DNA of 64,000 bases. It comes from Rhizobium oryzihabitans (lineage in GTDB: Bacteria; Pseudomonadota; Alphaproteobacteria; Rhizobiales; Rhizobiaceae). Shown in pieces: positions 46,729 through 55,341 of the stretch. A model generated the notes under the pieces. The model searched no databases. It was not told the DNA's origin and was given only the letters and a program-made list of their open reading frames with translations. Made by a program: the position numbers and the translations under genes. The number at the start of each line of letters is the position of its first letter. Within the stretch, counting starts at the first letter, position 1. The DNA lies in NCBI RefSeq assembly GCF_010669145.1, contig NZ_CP048632.1, forward strand, positions 2,493,501-2,557,500, given 5' to 3'.

Positions 46729-47502
46729 ATGTTGACGCTTTATGGCCGTGAGGTCTCTTCCCGCCTTCTGCTCGGCACGGCGCGTTATCCGTCTCCTGCC
46801 GTGCTTGCCGATGCGGTGCGGGCCAGCAACACGGATATTCTGACGATTTCGCTGCGCCGGGAAACGGCGGGCGGCAAGAAGGGTGGTCAGTTTTTCGAGC
46901 TGATCCGCGAGCTGGATCGCTACATTCTGCCCAATACGGCCGGTTGTCATACCGTCAAGGAAGCGGTGCTGACGGCGAAGATGGCCCGCGAGGTTTTTCA
47001 TACCAACTGGATCAAGCTGGAGGTCATCGGCCATCACGACACGTTGCAGCCCGATGTCTTTGCGCTTGTCGAGGCGGCGAAAATCCTCTGCGACGATGGT
47101 TTCGAGGTCTTTCCCTATACGACGGATGATCTTGTCGTCGCCGAAAAGCTGCTGGATGCCGGTTGTAAGGTGCTGATGCCCTGGTGCGCGCCAATCGGCA
47201 GCGCCATGGGGCCGCTCAATCCGATGGCGCTGAAATCGATGCGGGCGCGGTTTGCGGATGTGCCGCTGATCGTCGATGCCGGTATCGGCCGGCCGTCACA
47301 TGCGGCGACTGTCATGGAGCTTGGCTACGATGCCGTTCTGCTCAACACGGCGGTTGCAGGCGCGGGGGATCCGGTCGGCATGGCGGAAGCTTTCGCCCGC
47401 GCCATCGAGGCTGGCCATCAGGCATTCCTGTCCGGGCCGCTGGAGGCGAGGGACATGGCCATTCCCTCGACACCTGTTATCGGGACGGCGGTTTTCTCCT
47501 GA
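46729..47502 (+). CDS. thiG: Thiazole synthase ThiG
   Basis: This TIM-barrel enzyme joins deoxyxylulose phosphate, iminoglycine and ThiS sulfur into the thiazole phosphate. It has 257 residues. The Schiff-base Lys96 lies in NWIKLEVIG. Phosphate-binding regions include [15 protein letters not shown] and [11 protein letters not shown]. The ATG at 46729 has GGGAGG about 10 bases upstream. The rhizobial thiE that often follows is absent: the next gene is a P1 peptidase. Confidence 0.96.
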   Translation: MLTLYGREVSSRLLLGTARYPSPAVLADAVRASNTDILTISLRRETAGGKKGGQFFELIRELDRYILPNTAGCHTVKEAVLTAKMAREVFHTNWIKLEVIGHHDTLQPDVFALVEAAKILCDDGFEVFPYTTDDLVVAEKLLDAGCKVLMPWCAPIGSAMGPLNPMALKSMRARFADVPLIVDAGIGRPSHAATVMELGYDAVLLNTAVAGAGDPVGMAEAFARAIEAGHQAFLSGPLEARDMAIPSTPVIGTAVFS

Positions 47503-47590
47503 TCGCGGTCTGCCGCCTTCATCGGACATGTCACCTTTTGCGTTGACAGTGTCCCGTGGCGGCGGGATACCGGGAGAAAAGGGGAATGGC

Positions 47591-48595
47591 ATGGCGGCAC
47601 GCAACAATCTTCTGACGGATATCGCTGGCGTTTCGGTCGGCAATGTCACCGATCTTTCACTGGGCTCCGGCGTTACCGCGATTGTTTTCAACAAGCCCGC
47701 AATCGCCTCGGGTTCGGTTCTCGGCGGGGCTCCCGGCGGGCGTGATACCGGCCTGCTCGACCCGGCCATGACGGTGGAAACGGTGGATGCCTTCGTGCTC
47801 TCGGGCGGTTCGGCCTTCGGGCTGGATGCGGCGGGCGGCGTTCAGGCGGGATTGCGCGAGATCGGGCGTGGCCTGCAGGTTGGCTCCACCCGCGTTCCCA
47901 TCGTGCCGCAGGCGATCCTGATGGACCTGCTGAATGGCGGCGACAAGGACTGGGGCCTCCATTCGCCCTATCGCGAGATGGGATATGCGGCTTTCAGGGC
48001 GGCGCGTGCGGAGCGCTTCGAGCTAGGAACGGTTGGCGCGGGAACGGGGGCAACCACGGCCACCTTCAAGGGCGGGCTTGGTTCGGCAAGCGCTGTCAGT
48101 TCCGGCGGTTACAAGGTGGCGGCCATCGTCGCCGTCAACGCGCTCGGTTCCGCGACTGTCGGCACAAGCCGCCATTTCTGGTCCGCACCTTTTGAGGTGC
48201 AGGGCGAGTTCGGCGATTGCGGTTTCCCCGCCCGCTTCACGGCGGACGATACAGCGCTTCGTTTGAAGGGTGTGACCCTGACGGCGACGACCATCGGTGC
48301 GGTTGTGACCGACGCGGTTCTCACCAAAGCGCAGGCGCATCGCCTTTCCATCATGGCGCATGACGGGCTGGCGCGCGCCGTGCTGCCCGCCCATCTGCCG
48401 AGTGATGGCGACACCATGTTTGCGGCTGCGACCGGTGAGAAGCCGCTTGAGGGCGGCGCGCATTTCGCGGAACTCTGCCACCTCTCCACTATTGTTATGG
48501 CGCGCGCGGTGGCGCGTGGCGTTCACGAGGCGACGGCGCTGCCGCAACACGGTGCGCAGAAAGCCTATCGCGATCTTCATGGCCGGGGTCTTTGA
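47591..48595 (+). CDS. P1-family peptidase (DmpA/NylC-like, autoprocessing)
   Basis: This is an N-terminal-nucleophile hydrolase of 334 residues in the DmpA/endo-type 6-aminohexanoate hydrolase family. Family features are LLTDIAGVSVGNVTD at the start, GGAPGGRDTGLLDP, VLSGGSAFGLDAAGGV and GAGTGATTATFKGGLGSAS. The family cleaves itself to form the active enzyme; I could not fix the nucleophile with confidence. Typical substrates are peptides with small or D-residues or amides. The ATG at 47591 has AAAGGGG 9 bases upstream. It lies 88 bases after thiG and 3 bases before the ModE-like gene. Confidence 0.85.
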   Translation: MAARNNLLTDIAGVSVGNVTDLSLGSGVTAIVFNKPAIASGSVLGGAPGGRDTGLLDPAMTVETVDAFVLSGGSAFGLDAAGGVQAGLREIGRGLQVGSTRVPIVPQAILMDLLNGGDKDWGLHSPYREMGYAAFRAARAERFELGTVGAGTGATTATFKGGLGSASAVSSGGYKVAAIVAVNALGSATVGTSRHFWSAPFEVQGEFGDCGFPARFTADDTALRLKGVTLTATTIGAVVTDAVLTKAQAHRLSIMAHDGLARAVLPAHLPSDGDTMFAAATGEKPLEGGAHFAELCHLSTIVMARAVARGVHEATALPQHGAQKAYRDLHGRGL

Positions 48596-48598
48596 ACG

Positions 48599-48994
48599 AT
48601 GGGTGAAACACTCCCGCCATTGACCCCGGTTCTCCGCATCGATTTTCCGCCCGGAGAGCGTCTCGGGCACGGCAAGATCGAGTTGATGGAACTGATTGTC
48701 GAGACGGGCTCGATATCAGCCGCCGGGCGGGCGATGGACATGTCCTATCGCCGCGCATGGCTGCTTGTGGATGCGCTGAACCATATGTTCAGGCAGCCGG
48801 TTATAGAATCCCAGCGTGGCGGCAAACAGGGCGGCGGGGCTGCGCTAACCGCATTCGGTGCTGAATTGCTCGACCGTTATCGCGGCATGGAAAAGCGGAT
48901 GAATGACGCCTTGCGCGCGGATATCGACTGGCTCGAGGCCAACCGCAACCCGGATGCCGCCCTCAATACGGATCGAGAGCCGCCGACTTTATGA
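48599..48994 (+). CDS. ModE-like winged-helix regulator without molybdate-binding domain
   Basis: The protein has 131 residues. It is a LysR/ModE-type winged helix: [20 protein letters not shown], then [17 protein letters not shown] and the wing region [19 protein letters not shown]. The di-Mop molybdate-binding half of E. coli ModE is missing, so it is either a sensor-less form or works with another partner. It starts 3 bases after the P1 peptidase and overlaps the convergent modC by 32 bases. Two ModE-type boxes precede modA, making modABC its likely target. Confidence 0.82.
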   Translation: MGETLPPLTPVLRIDFPPGERLGHGKIELMELIVETGSISAAGRAMDMSYRRAWLLVDALNHMFRQPVIESQRGGKQGGGAALTAFGAELLDRYRGMEKRMNDALRADIDWLEANRNPDAALNTDREPPTL

Positions 48995-50039
48995 TCGCAT
49001 GTACCGGTTTTCCGGGTTCCAGCTGGAGACGTTCGCGCGACAGATCGGTGATGCGCGACTGGATGATATCGCCGCCGCAATCCACCTGAACGGTTAGCAT
49101 GCCATCTTCGCTTGCCGAGACGCTGGCAATATGGCCTTCGAGAATGTTGAGTGCGCTCAAGCCTTCCGGCTTTGTCGTGGCGAGCATCACGTCGCGTGCC
49201 GGTATCAGCACGCGCGCCGGGGTGCCGGGAGCAGCTTTTTTTGCCGGAACCTGCAGAAGCGATGAGCGGAGCTTTACGGCAGCAAGCCCGTGCTGTTCGT
49301 CAAAGCTTTCGATGTTTCCTGAAAGGATGCTGCCCGCTTCGCGCCGTTCAAGATGGGCGCTGAAACCCGGTCGCGCCAGCACGTCGGCCGCGTTTCCCTG
49401 CGCCTCCACCTTGCCATCCTTCATCACCACGATACGGTCGGCAAGGCGGGCGACTTCCTGGATGGAGTGGCTGACATAAACGATCGGGATTTTCGTCTCG
49501 TCGCGCAGTCGCTCGAGATAAGGAATGATCTCGGCCTTTCGCTCTTCGTCGAGTGAGGCAAGCGGTTCATCCATCAGCAGCAGTCTGGGTGATGACAGAA
49601 GTGCGCGGCCGATGGCGACGCGCTGTTTTTCGCCGCCGGAGAGCTTGTCCGGGCGACGTTGCAAAAGATGACCGATGCCGAGCATCTCGATGATGCGACC
49701 ATCATCCCCTCCGGTTCCCTTTTCCGTGGCGAACCATTTGCCGTAGTTCAGGTTCTGGGTAACGCTGAGATGAGGAAACAGCCGCGCTTCCTGAAAAACG
49801 TAACCAAAACGGCGCCTGTGCGCCGGCAGGAACAACCGCTTCCCGCTATCGGCCAGCACTTCGCCGTCCAGTAAGACCTGTCCCTCGTCCGGCTGCATGA
49901 GGCCGGCTATGATGCGGATCATTGAGGTCTTGCCGGAGCCGGAGCGTCCGAAAAGCGCTGTAACGCCGCCGTCAGAGGTGAATGATGCATCGAGCGCAAA
50001 GGAGCCGAGGCGGTGGCGGGTGGTAACTGAAAGCGTCAT
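48963..50039 (-). CDS. modC: Molybdate ABC transporter ATPase ModC
   Basis: This is the ATPase of the molybdate importer, 358 residues. Walker A is GRSGSGKTS (about residues 31-39), the signature is [16 protein letters not shown], Walker B is [12 protein letters not shown] and the switch His is in [10 protein letters not shown]-terminal Mop domain (about 290-355) includes [19 protein letters not shown]. The ATG overlaps the modB stop (ATGA). Confidence 0.95.
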   Translation of the reverse strand: MTLSVTTRHRLGSFALDASFTSDGGVTALFGRSGSGKTSMIRIIAGLMQPDEGQVLLDGEVLADSGKRLFLPAHRRRFGYVFQEARLFPHLSVTQNLNYGKWFATEKGTGGDDGRIIEMLGIGHLLQRRPDKLSGGEKQRVAIGRALLSSPRLLLMDEPLASLDEERKAEIIPYLERLRDETKIPIVYVSHSIQEVARLADRIVVMKDGKVEAQGNAADVLARPGFSAHLERREAGSILSGNIESFDEQHGLAAVKLRSSLLQVPAKKAAPGTPARVLIPARDVMLATTKPEGLSALNILEGHIASVSASEDGMLTVQVDCGGDIIQSRITDLSRERLQLEPGKPVHAIIKSAALDPY

Positions 50040-50743
50040 TCCATGCTCACCCGTTTTCCGATGATGCGGGCCAGAAACTCCGAGACGAGCAGGGCGAGCA
50101 TGGAAATTACGACGGAAACGATGGTCAGCCGCAATGCGCCGGCATCGCCGCCCGGAACCTGGGTGAAGGTGTAGATGGCGGCAGACAGCGTCTGGGTTTC
50201 GCCCGGAATATTGGAAACGAAGGTGATCGTCGCGCCGAATTCACCCATGGCCTTGGCAAAAGCGAGGATCATGCCCGCGATGATGCCGGGCAGGATCAGG
50301 GGGAGCGTGACGGTGAGGAACACCCAGAACGGGCTCGCACCCAATGTTCCCGCCGCCTCTTCCAGTTTGCGGTCCACCGCTTCGATCGAGAGGCGGATGG
50401 AGCGCACCATCAGCGGAAAAGCCATGACGGCGCAGGCAAGCGCCGCCCCTGTCCAGCGGAAGGAAAAGACGATGCCGAACCAGCTATCGAGAAATTGCCC
50501 GATCGCTCCCCTGCGACCGAAGAGGACCAGCAGCAGAAAGCCGGTGACGACGGGCGGCAGAATGAGCGGCAGGTGGACGATGCCATTGAGGAGCGACTTG
50601 CCCCAGAAGTTGCCTCGCGCCAGCGCCACGGCCACCGCAATGCCGAAGGGCAGGCTGGCGAACATGGCGATGGAGGACACCCACAGGCTGAGCCTGATTG
50701 CCGTCCATTCTTCAGGGCTGAGTGTCCACCAATGCAATGCCAT
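50036..50743 (-). CDS. modB: Molybdate ABC transporter permease ModB
   Basis: This is the inner-membrane channel of the molybdate importer, 235 residues and about five spans. [17 protein letters not shown] is the common ModB start, and the EAA loop is [15 protein letters not shown]. The ATG at 50743 is chosen; a TTG nine bases upstream would add three residues. A 9-base stem-loop lies between it and modA, and modC follows with an overlap. Confidence 0.93.
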   Translation of the reverse strand: MALHWWTLSPEEWTAIRLSLWVSSIAMFASLPFGIAVAVALARGNFWGKSLLNGIVHLPLILPPVVTGFLLLVLFGRRGAIGQFLDSWFGIVFSFRWTGAALACAVMAFPLMVRSIRLSIEAVDRKLEEAAGTLGASPFWVFLTVTLPLILPGIIAGMILAFAKAMGEFGATITFVSNIPGETQTLSAAIYTFTQVPGGDAGALRLTIVSVVISMLALLVSEFLARIIGKRVSME

Positions 50744-50761
50744 ATCCCGCAATCGTCATTT

Positions 50762-50792
50762 CTCGCGGCCCCAAAAAGGATGAGGCCGCGAG
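50762..50792 (-). other. Intercistronic hairpin between modA and modB
   Basis: A perfect 9-base stem (CTCGCGGCC with GGCCGCGAG) closes a 13-base loop, 8 bases after the modA stop on the minus strand. No T run follows on that strand. It probably stabilises the modA message and lowers modB expression, a common arrangement after binding-protein genes. Confidence 0.6.
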
Positions 50793-50799
50793 GCGCAGT

Positions 50800-51591
50800 T
50801 TATTTCAAAACGGTAAAGCCTTGCTTTTCGAAGAAAGGTGTCGCTTTCGCGGACTTCAGGAAATCCAGGTAGGATTTTGCTGCCGGCGATTTTGCCTCGG
50901 AGAGAATGGCGACGGGATAGATGATGGGCGGATGGCTGTCTTCCGGGAAGGTGCCAACGATCTTCACGCCGGGATCGGCGGCCGCGTCGGTCTGGTAGAC
51001 GATGCCATAGGGCGCTTCGCCGCGCGACACGAGCAGCAGTGCTGCGCGCACGCTTTCCGCGCCGGCGACTTTCTTCTCCACCGAGGACCAGACGCCGAGT
51101 TTTTCCAGCGCAGCCTTGCCGTATTTGCCGGCCGGAACGGAATCGACCGCACCCATGGCAAGGCGACCGTCACCCACCAGTCCGGCGAGATCGAAGTCTT
51201 GTTTGATATCGACCGATTTGGCCTTGTCGGCCGGTGCGACGAGAACGATGCGGTTGCCAAGCAGATTGGAGCGGCTTTCAGTCTCGATCAGCTTCTTTTC
51301 GGCGACGTAATCCATCCATGCTAGGTCGGCGGAAATGAAGATGTCTGCCGGTGCACCCTGCTCGATCTGCTTGGCGAGAGCGGAGCTTGCGGCGTAGGAC
51401 ACGGTCGCTTCGTTGCCGCTTTCCTTTGCCCATTCGGCATTGATGGCATCGAGCGCATTTTTCATGCTCGCGGCGGCAAAAACCGTGACCTTTTCGGCGG
51501 CATGGGCTGGAATCACTGCAAAGGAGGCCGCCACCCAGAAGGATGTGGCCGCGGCGATAGTTTTGAAAAAGGTACGACGCAAGAGTCTCAT
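50800..51591 (-). CDS. modA: Molybdate-binding protein ModA
   Basis: This periplasmic protein of 263 residues captures molybdate. The signal peptide runs MRLLRRTFFKTIAAATSF with cleavage near AHA-AEKV. The mature protein has the ModA signatures VFAAASMKNALDAI, ASSALAKQIEQGAPADIF and the oxyanion-site region GRLAMGAVDSVPAGKYG. The ATG at 51591 follows a GGGGGAC Shine-Dalgarno-like sequence; the longer in-frame start is rejected because it would precede the signal peptide. It is the first gene of modABC, and two ModE-type boxes lie just upstream. Confidence 0.95.
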   Translation of the reverse strand: MRLLRRTFFKTIAAATSFWVAASFAVIPAHAAEKVTVFAAASMKNALDAINAEWAKESGNEATVSYAASSALAKQIEQGAPADIFISADLAWMDYVAEKKLIETESRSNLLGNRIVLVAPADKAKSVDIKQDFDLAGLVGDGRLAMGAVDSVPAGKYGKAALEKLGVWSSVEKKVAGAESVRAALLLVSRGEAPYGIVYQTDAAADPGVKIVGTFPEDSHPPIIYPVAILSEAKSPAAKSYLDFLKSAKATPFFEKQGFTVLK

Positions 51592-51607
51592 GGTATGTCC
51601 CCCGGTT

Positions 51608-51631
51608 CGAGATATCCTGATGAATATATCG
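51608..51631 (-). promoter_or_regulatory. ModE-type box 1 upstream of modA
   Basis: On the minus strand CGATATAT-N8-ATATCTCG fits the known ModE operator pattern (CGTTATAT-N8-ACATAACG in E. coli), including the 8-base spacer. It lies 17-40 bases upstream of the modA start, close enough to block expression. Confidence 0.65.
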
Positions 51632-51649
51632 ATAGGCCTATAGGGCAAT

Positions 51650-51673
51650 CATTATATTTTCAAGAATATATCG
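51650..51673 (-). promoter_or_regulatory. ModE-type box 2 upstream of modA
   Basis: On the minus strand CGATATAT-N8-ATATAATG again fits the ModE pattern. Its start is 42 bases from box 1, four helical turns, so two dimers would sit on the same face of the DNA. The 13-base sequence GAATATATCGATA is repeated exactly in both boxes (51622-51634 and 51664-51676). Confidence 0.65.
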
Positions 51674-51719
51674 ATACCGAAGGAAAAGGCCGCCTCGAAG
51701 GGCGGCTTCCGCCTGTGGA

Positions 51720-53003
51720 TCAGAAACGCTCGCCAGCAAAATGGGCGATCTGTGCACCCGCCTCGTAATAGGCTTCCTTCACAGTTCGGAAGGCCTGCGC
51801 TTTCGGCTCCGTTGCGGGAAGGGGCAGGTCATTTTCAGCAATGTCACCGAGAATATGCTGTGCAATCACCTTGCCGAAGGCCGTCCCGGGCGCGATGCCG
51901 CGGCCGTTATAGCCTGAAAAGCCGACGACATTTTCCGCAAATTTATGGAAGCGCGGTACGGCATTGTCCGTCATGCCGATCTGGCCGTACCATTCGCATT
52001 CAAATTCCGTCTCACCCAGCTGTGGGAAAAGCCGCTTCAGCGATCGTTTCGCCCAGGCCCGGTGAATGGCAGCACCTGGGCCGCGCAGGGCGCCGACGCT
52101 GCCGAAGACCAGTCGGCCCGCTTTGTCCATGCGGAACGAGGAGAGGATTTCCTTCGTATCCCAGCAGCCTTCGCGGCCCGGCAGAATGCTCTTTTGCAGG
52201 TTGTCACTAAGCGGTCTTGTCGCGAAGTTGAAATAGGGCAGATACGTCTGCTCGTCACGGACGATCTGCCATGGTCCGGTGCTATAGGCTTCCGTGGCCA
52301 CAACGATCCAGTTGGCGGTTACCGACGCTTGCGGCGTTTTTACCACCCATTTTCCGCCGCTGCGTTTAGTCGACACGACAGGGCTTGCTGTGTGCAGCCG
52401 CGCGCCGGCTTTCTGTGCGGCGGCAGCCAGTCCGCGTACATAGGCAAGCGGCTGAAGCGTGCCGGCGCGCGTGTCGAAAAGCGCGCCGGAATAGGCGGTG
52501 CTGCCGGTGCGTCTTGCCGTTTCACCGGCATCAAGGACGCGGACGGGAGCGCCCCTTGCAGCCCATTGTTCACAGCGCTCGCGAATTTCGGCGAGCCCTT
52601 TTTCACCGACGGCACAATGGAGCGTGCCGTTCTTTTCGATCTCGCAGGGGATCTCGTGCTTTTCCACCAGTTCGCGCACGAGAAGCGGGGCATTACCCAG
52701 AAGGTCGAGAAGCCGTTCGCCGTAAGTTTCACCCAGCACGCCGGGCAGCTCCTTCGGCATGACCCACATGCCGCCATTGATGAGGCCGACATTGCGGCCT
52801 GCGCCACCGAAGCCGATTTCCTTCGCTTCGAGAAGAACGACGTCCACGCCCTTTTCGGAAAGATGAAGGGCGGCGGATTGACCGGTGAAGCCGCCGCCGA
52901 CAATCACGACATCGGCAACCGCATCACCTTGCAGCGCAGGCGTTAGAGGCGGCTGCGGCGCGGTCTTTTCCCAGAGGCCGTGCGAGCGGGGGTCATCATA
53001 CAT
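51720..53003 (-). CDS. FAD-dependent amine/amino-acid oxidase (DAO family, PuuB-like)
   Basis: This flavoprotein of 427 residues belongs to the D-amino-acid-oxidase fold. The FAD motif is DVVIVGGGFTGQSAALHLSE (about residues 31-50), then VVLLEAKEIGFGGAGRNVG. The C-terminal end has YNGRGIAPGTAFGKVIAQHI, typical of PuuB/gamma-glutamylputrescine oxidase relatives. It probably oxidises an amine or amino acid with release of H2O2; the substrate is unknown. It is divergent from a LysR gene 130 bases away, its probable regulator. Confidence 0.85.
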   Translation of the reverse strand: MYDDPRSHGLWEKTAPQPPLTPALQGDAVADVVIVGGGFTGQSAALHLSEKGVDVVLLEAKEIGFGGAGRNVGLINGGMWVMPKELPGVLGETYGERLLDLLGNAPLLVRELVEKHEIPCEIEKNGTLHCAVGEKGLAEIRERCEQWAARGAPVRVLDAGETARRTGSTAYSGALFDTRAGTLQPLAYVRGLAAAAQKAGARLHTASPVVSTKRSGGKWVVKTPQASVTANWIVVATEAYSTGPWQIVRDEQTYLPYFNFATRPLSDNLQKSILPGREGCWDTKEILSSFRMDKAGRLVFGSVGALRGPGAAIHRAWAKRSLKRLFPQLGETEFECEWYGQIGMTDNAVPRFHKFAENVVGFSGYNGRGIAPGTAFGKVIAQHILGDIAENDLPLPATEPKAQAFRTVKEAYYEAGAQIAHFAGERF

Positions 53004-53133
53004 CGTTCCACCATTTTCCGGGCGAGCTCATTTGTTTTCCGTATGAGTGACAAGCCCTTGTTTATGAGACTTTACAAGCGGCCTTGCCTGTTGAATATCG
53101 ACATATCGTCAAGAGTTCATTCCGTGAGGGAAT

Positions 53134-54045
53134 ATGGTTCTTCCGCCCCGCCGCTTCTTACCGTCGCTTTCGCTACTTGCGGCCTTTGAAGCCGCCTCGC
53201 GTACGGGCAGCGTGACCGCGGCGGCGAGAGAACTCGGGCTTACTCAAGGCGCGGTCAGCCGGCAGATCCTTGCGCTTGAGGAACAGCTTGGCGTCGCGCT
53301 GTTCCTGCGCGAACGGCAGACAATCCGGCTTACCCGGGCGGGAGAGGGGTATGCACGGGAGATACGCGAGGCCCTGCGGCGCATCTCCACGGCGTCGCTC
53401 AATCTGCGCGCCAATCCGGATGGCGGCACGCTCAATCTTGGTGTTCTGCCAAGCTTTGGCACACGCTGGCTTGTCCCGCGCCTTCCGGATTTCATAGTCC
53501 GGCATCCGGGCGTTTCGGTCAATCTTCTGACGCGTTCGTCGCTGTTCGATTTCCGCACCGATACCGTAGATGCGGCGATCCATTTCGGTTTGCCGCATTG
53601 GCCGGGTACCGAGCTCGTTTTTCTGATGCATGAAACAGTCATTCCGGTGTGCAGTCCGGCTTTCAGGGAGCGCTACGGGCTTTCACAGCCGGGCGATCTG
53701 CTGCGTGTGCCGCTGCTGCACATGACGACGCGGCCGGATGCCTGGGAACAATGGTTTCGCAGCCATGAGGTGCGTTTCGACAACGTACACGGCATGCTTT
53801 TTGATCAGTTCACAACCATCGCCGAGGCCGCTAGCGCCGGGGTTGGAGCGTCGCTCATTCCGTCCTTCATGATCGAGGAGGAGCTGCGAACAGGCCGGCT
53901 TGTCGCCGCAGTTAAAGGAGAGGTGGAAAGCGAAGAGGCCTATTATCTCGCCTGCATGCCGGATCGCGCCGGTTATGCTCCGCTTGAAAGTTTCCGAAGC
54001 TGGATCGTTTCTCAGGCCGCTATCGGCACAAGCGGTAGCGGATGA
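53134..54045 (+). CDS. LysR-family transcriptional regulator (GcvA-like)
   Basis: This regulator has 303 residues. The N-terminal helix-turn-helix is LLAAFEAASRTGSVTAAARE and LGLTQGAVSRQILALEEQLG, followed by the linker helix. The effector domain (about 90-295) includes LNLGVLPSFGTRWLVPRLPD, typical of the GcvA subgroup. It is divergent from the FAD oxidase and likely controls it. The Lrp sensor gene follows on the same strand after 112 bases. Confidence 0.9.
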   Translation: MVLPPRRFLPSLSLLAAFEAASRTGSVTAAARELGLTQGAVSRQILALEEQLGVALFLRERQTIRLTRAGEGYAREIREALRRISTASLNLRANPDGGTLNLGVLPSFGTRWLVPRLPDFIVRHPGVSVNLLTRSSLFDFRTDTVDAAIHFGLPHWPGTELVFLMHETVIPVCSPAFRERYGLSQPGDLLRVPLLHMTTRPDAWEQWFRSHEVRFDNVHGMLFDQFTTIAEAASAGVGASLIPSFMIEEELRTGRLVAAVKGEVESEEAYYLACMPDRAGYAPLESFRSWIVSQAAIGTSGSG

Positions 54046-54157
54046 GACTTTTAGGCCTAAACCGGCGGGCGGTCTTGCAAGACCGGCGCGGCTAAGCCAA
54101 TAGTGCGCCATGACGTGTGGCGGACAGCGCCATGCACCGCAAGTTCCAATACGGGAG

Positions 54158-54400
54158 ATGTCCGTGAAGCCCATTTTTGTTCAGCTTCAATGCGAGCCCG
54201 GCAAGACCTACGATGTCGCCGATGCCATCTATAAAACGGAGCTGGTTTCCGAGCTCTATTCCACCAGCGGCGAATATGATCTGTTGCTGAAAATCTATCT
54301 TCCGCAGGAAGAGGATATCGGCAAGTTCATCAACCAGAACATCGTCAATATTCCGGGGATCGTCCGTTCGCTGACGACGCTGACCTTTACCGCGTTCTGA
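54158..54400 (+). CDS. Stand-alone Lrp/AsnC ligand-binding domain protein
   Basis: The protein has 80 residues and consists of only the Lrp/AsnC effector (RAM) domain, with the alpha-beta sandwich pattern PIFVQLQCEPGKTYDVADAI, SGEYDLLLKIYLP and NIPGIVRSLTTLTF. The DNA-binding helix-turn-helix of Lrp is missing. The ATG at 54158 has GGGAG directly before it; a longer in-frame ORF start is rejected. Such proteins may sense amino acids and modulate full-length Lrp proteins (inferred). Confidence 0.85.
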   Translation: MSVKPIFVQLQCEPGKTYDVADAIYKTELVSELYSTSGEYDLLLKIYLPQEEDIGKFINQNIVNIPGIVRSLTTLTFTAF

Positions 54401-54771
54401 CGCGTATTACGAAATCTTAGGTTCGGTTCTCATTCCTGGGCTTGTCACAGATATCCAGCGACGCGCGTCTGCGTGGCGGAAGAGACTTTTCAGCCCGAGG
54501 ACCTGGGCTGGTTAGATTCCCTTTGACGAACACAAATGAGAGGAGGCGGGAGCTTCAGGAGCGCGCCTAGCGTTTGGCACTCTAATTCGGTTTTGGAAAA
54601 GCTATTTCAACTCAGCGCAGGGCGTATTGATACACCCTGAGTGGTCTATGGCAGACCAGCGTACGAATTGTCAGGCAAGATAAAAGCGCGCCATCGACCC
54701 GATGTTCGGGATCCGATATGTGGCGCGCTTTGGTGTTGACAGGTCTGTGAGCGGGTGAGGGGTTTCCCGCA
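54401..54771. other. Gene-free stretch with a hairpin
   Basis: This 371-base region has no ORF I can support. A short stem-loop, CAGCCC-N8-GGGCTG, lies at 54491-54510 and could belong to a small RNA, but no promoter or known RNA family is recognised. A terminator for the next minus-strand gene lies at its right end. Confidence 0.3.
54679..54731 (-). terminator. Rho-independent terminator of the small unknown gene
   Basis: AAAGCGCGCCA (54683-54693) pairs perfectly with TGGCGCGCTTT (54721-54731) around a 27-base loop. On the minus strand the stem ends in TTTT. It lies about 40 bases after the gene ending at 54772. Confidence 0.7.
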
Positions 54772-54963
54772 TCAGGCGACCGCGGCCAGGTTCCGGTTGC
54801 GTACGAGATCGCGGATCGCAATCCGTACGTCGTCGGCGCTGTCGAACTTCTGTTCGTCCAGGTCGTGAACGTGGAACTTCACCGCGATGAACTTCAACCG
54901 GTCATTGTCCGGTATGACGATGCCGACGGGTTCGCCAGCGAATTCAATAACTTGCTTTTGCAT
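54772..54963 (-). CDS. Small conserved-looking hypothetical protein
   Basis: The protein has 63 residues, with no signal peptide or membrane span. It reads MQKQVIEFAGEPVGIVIPDN and ends in a basic helix (DDVRIAIRDLVRNRNLAAVA). The ATG at 54963 has GGGAG about 8 bases upstream and is preferred to an in-frame start 30 bases earlier. A clean terminator follows, which supports a real gene. Function unknown; the strand-rich start might be a small binding domain. Confidence 0.65.
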   Translation of the reverse strand: MQKQVIEFAGEPVGIVIPDNDRLKFIAVKFHVHDLDEQKFDSADDVRIAIRDLVRNRNLAAVA

Positions 54964-55341
54964 AGGTATACTCCCGCTGTGGCTCATTAACACAGCATGT
55001 TGTCGAACTGATTTTCAGGAAATTGAGACCGTCAGGTCACATTCGACAGCAGCGGGAACACGTGGATTTAAATCCAGCATTCCAGGACTCAAGACCAAGG
55101 ATTGCGTTGATGTTGATATGTTTTGACATGACACACTCCCTGTATTGGCGTTGGCCCGGAATCAGGAGACTCGTTCTCCAGTTCCACACTGATAATCCAG
55201 ACCACCACTAAAATCAATGCTGATTGTTATAGGTAGAATATTTTTCTTTATGATGACAGGAGAGGGGCGGAAATGTGAAATTTTTGTTTTCGCTCGAGGC
55301 CGCCGTGAAAAGCCCGGTGCGGCGGGCTTTTTATGCTTTTT
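54964..55341. other. Intergenic region
   Basis: This 378-base stretch holds the promoter of the small gene to its left and the terminator of epmB at its right end. I see no further gene. A short GGAGA/TCTCC hairpin near 55168 is of unknown meaning. Confidence 0.4.
55308..55332 (-). terminator. Rho-independent terminator of the epmA-epmB operon
   Basis: AAAAGCCCG (55308-55316) pairs with CGGGCTTTT (55323-55331) around a 6-base loop. T-rich sequence is on both sides, so it works in either direction. It lies 10 bases after the epmB stop. Confidence 0.75.

Noticed and set aside
51622..51676. 13-base direct repeat GAATATATCGATA as a mobile-element target duplication
   Set aside because: Both copies lie inside ModE-type palindromes, with only 29 bases between them, so regulation explains them better.
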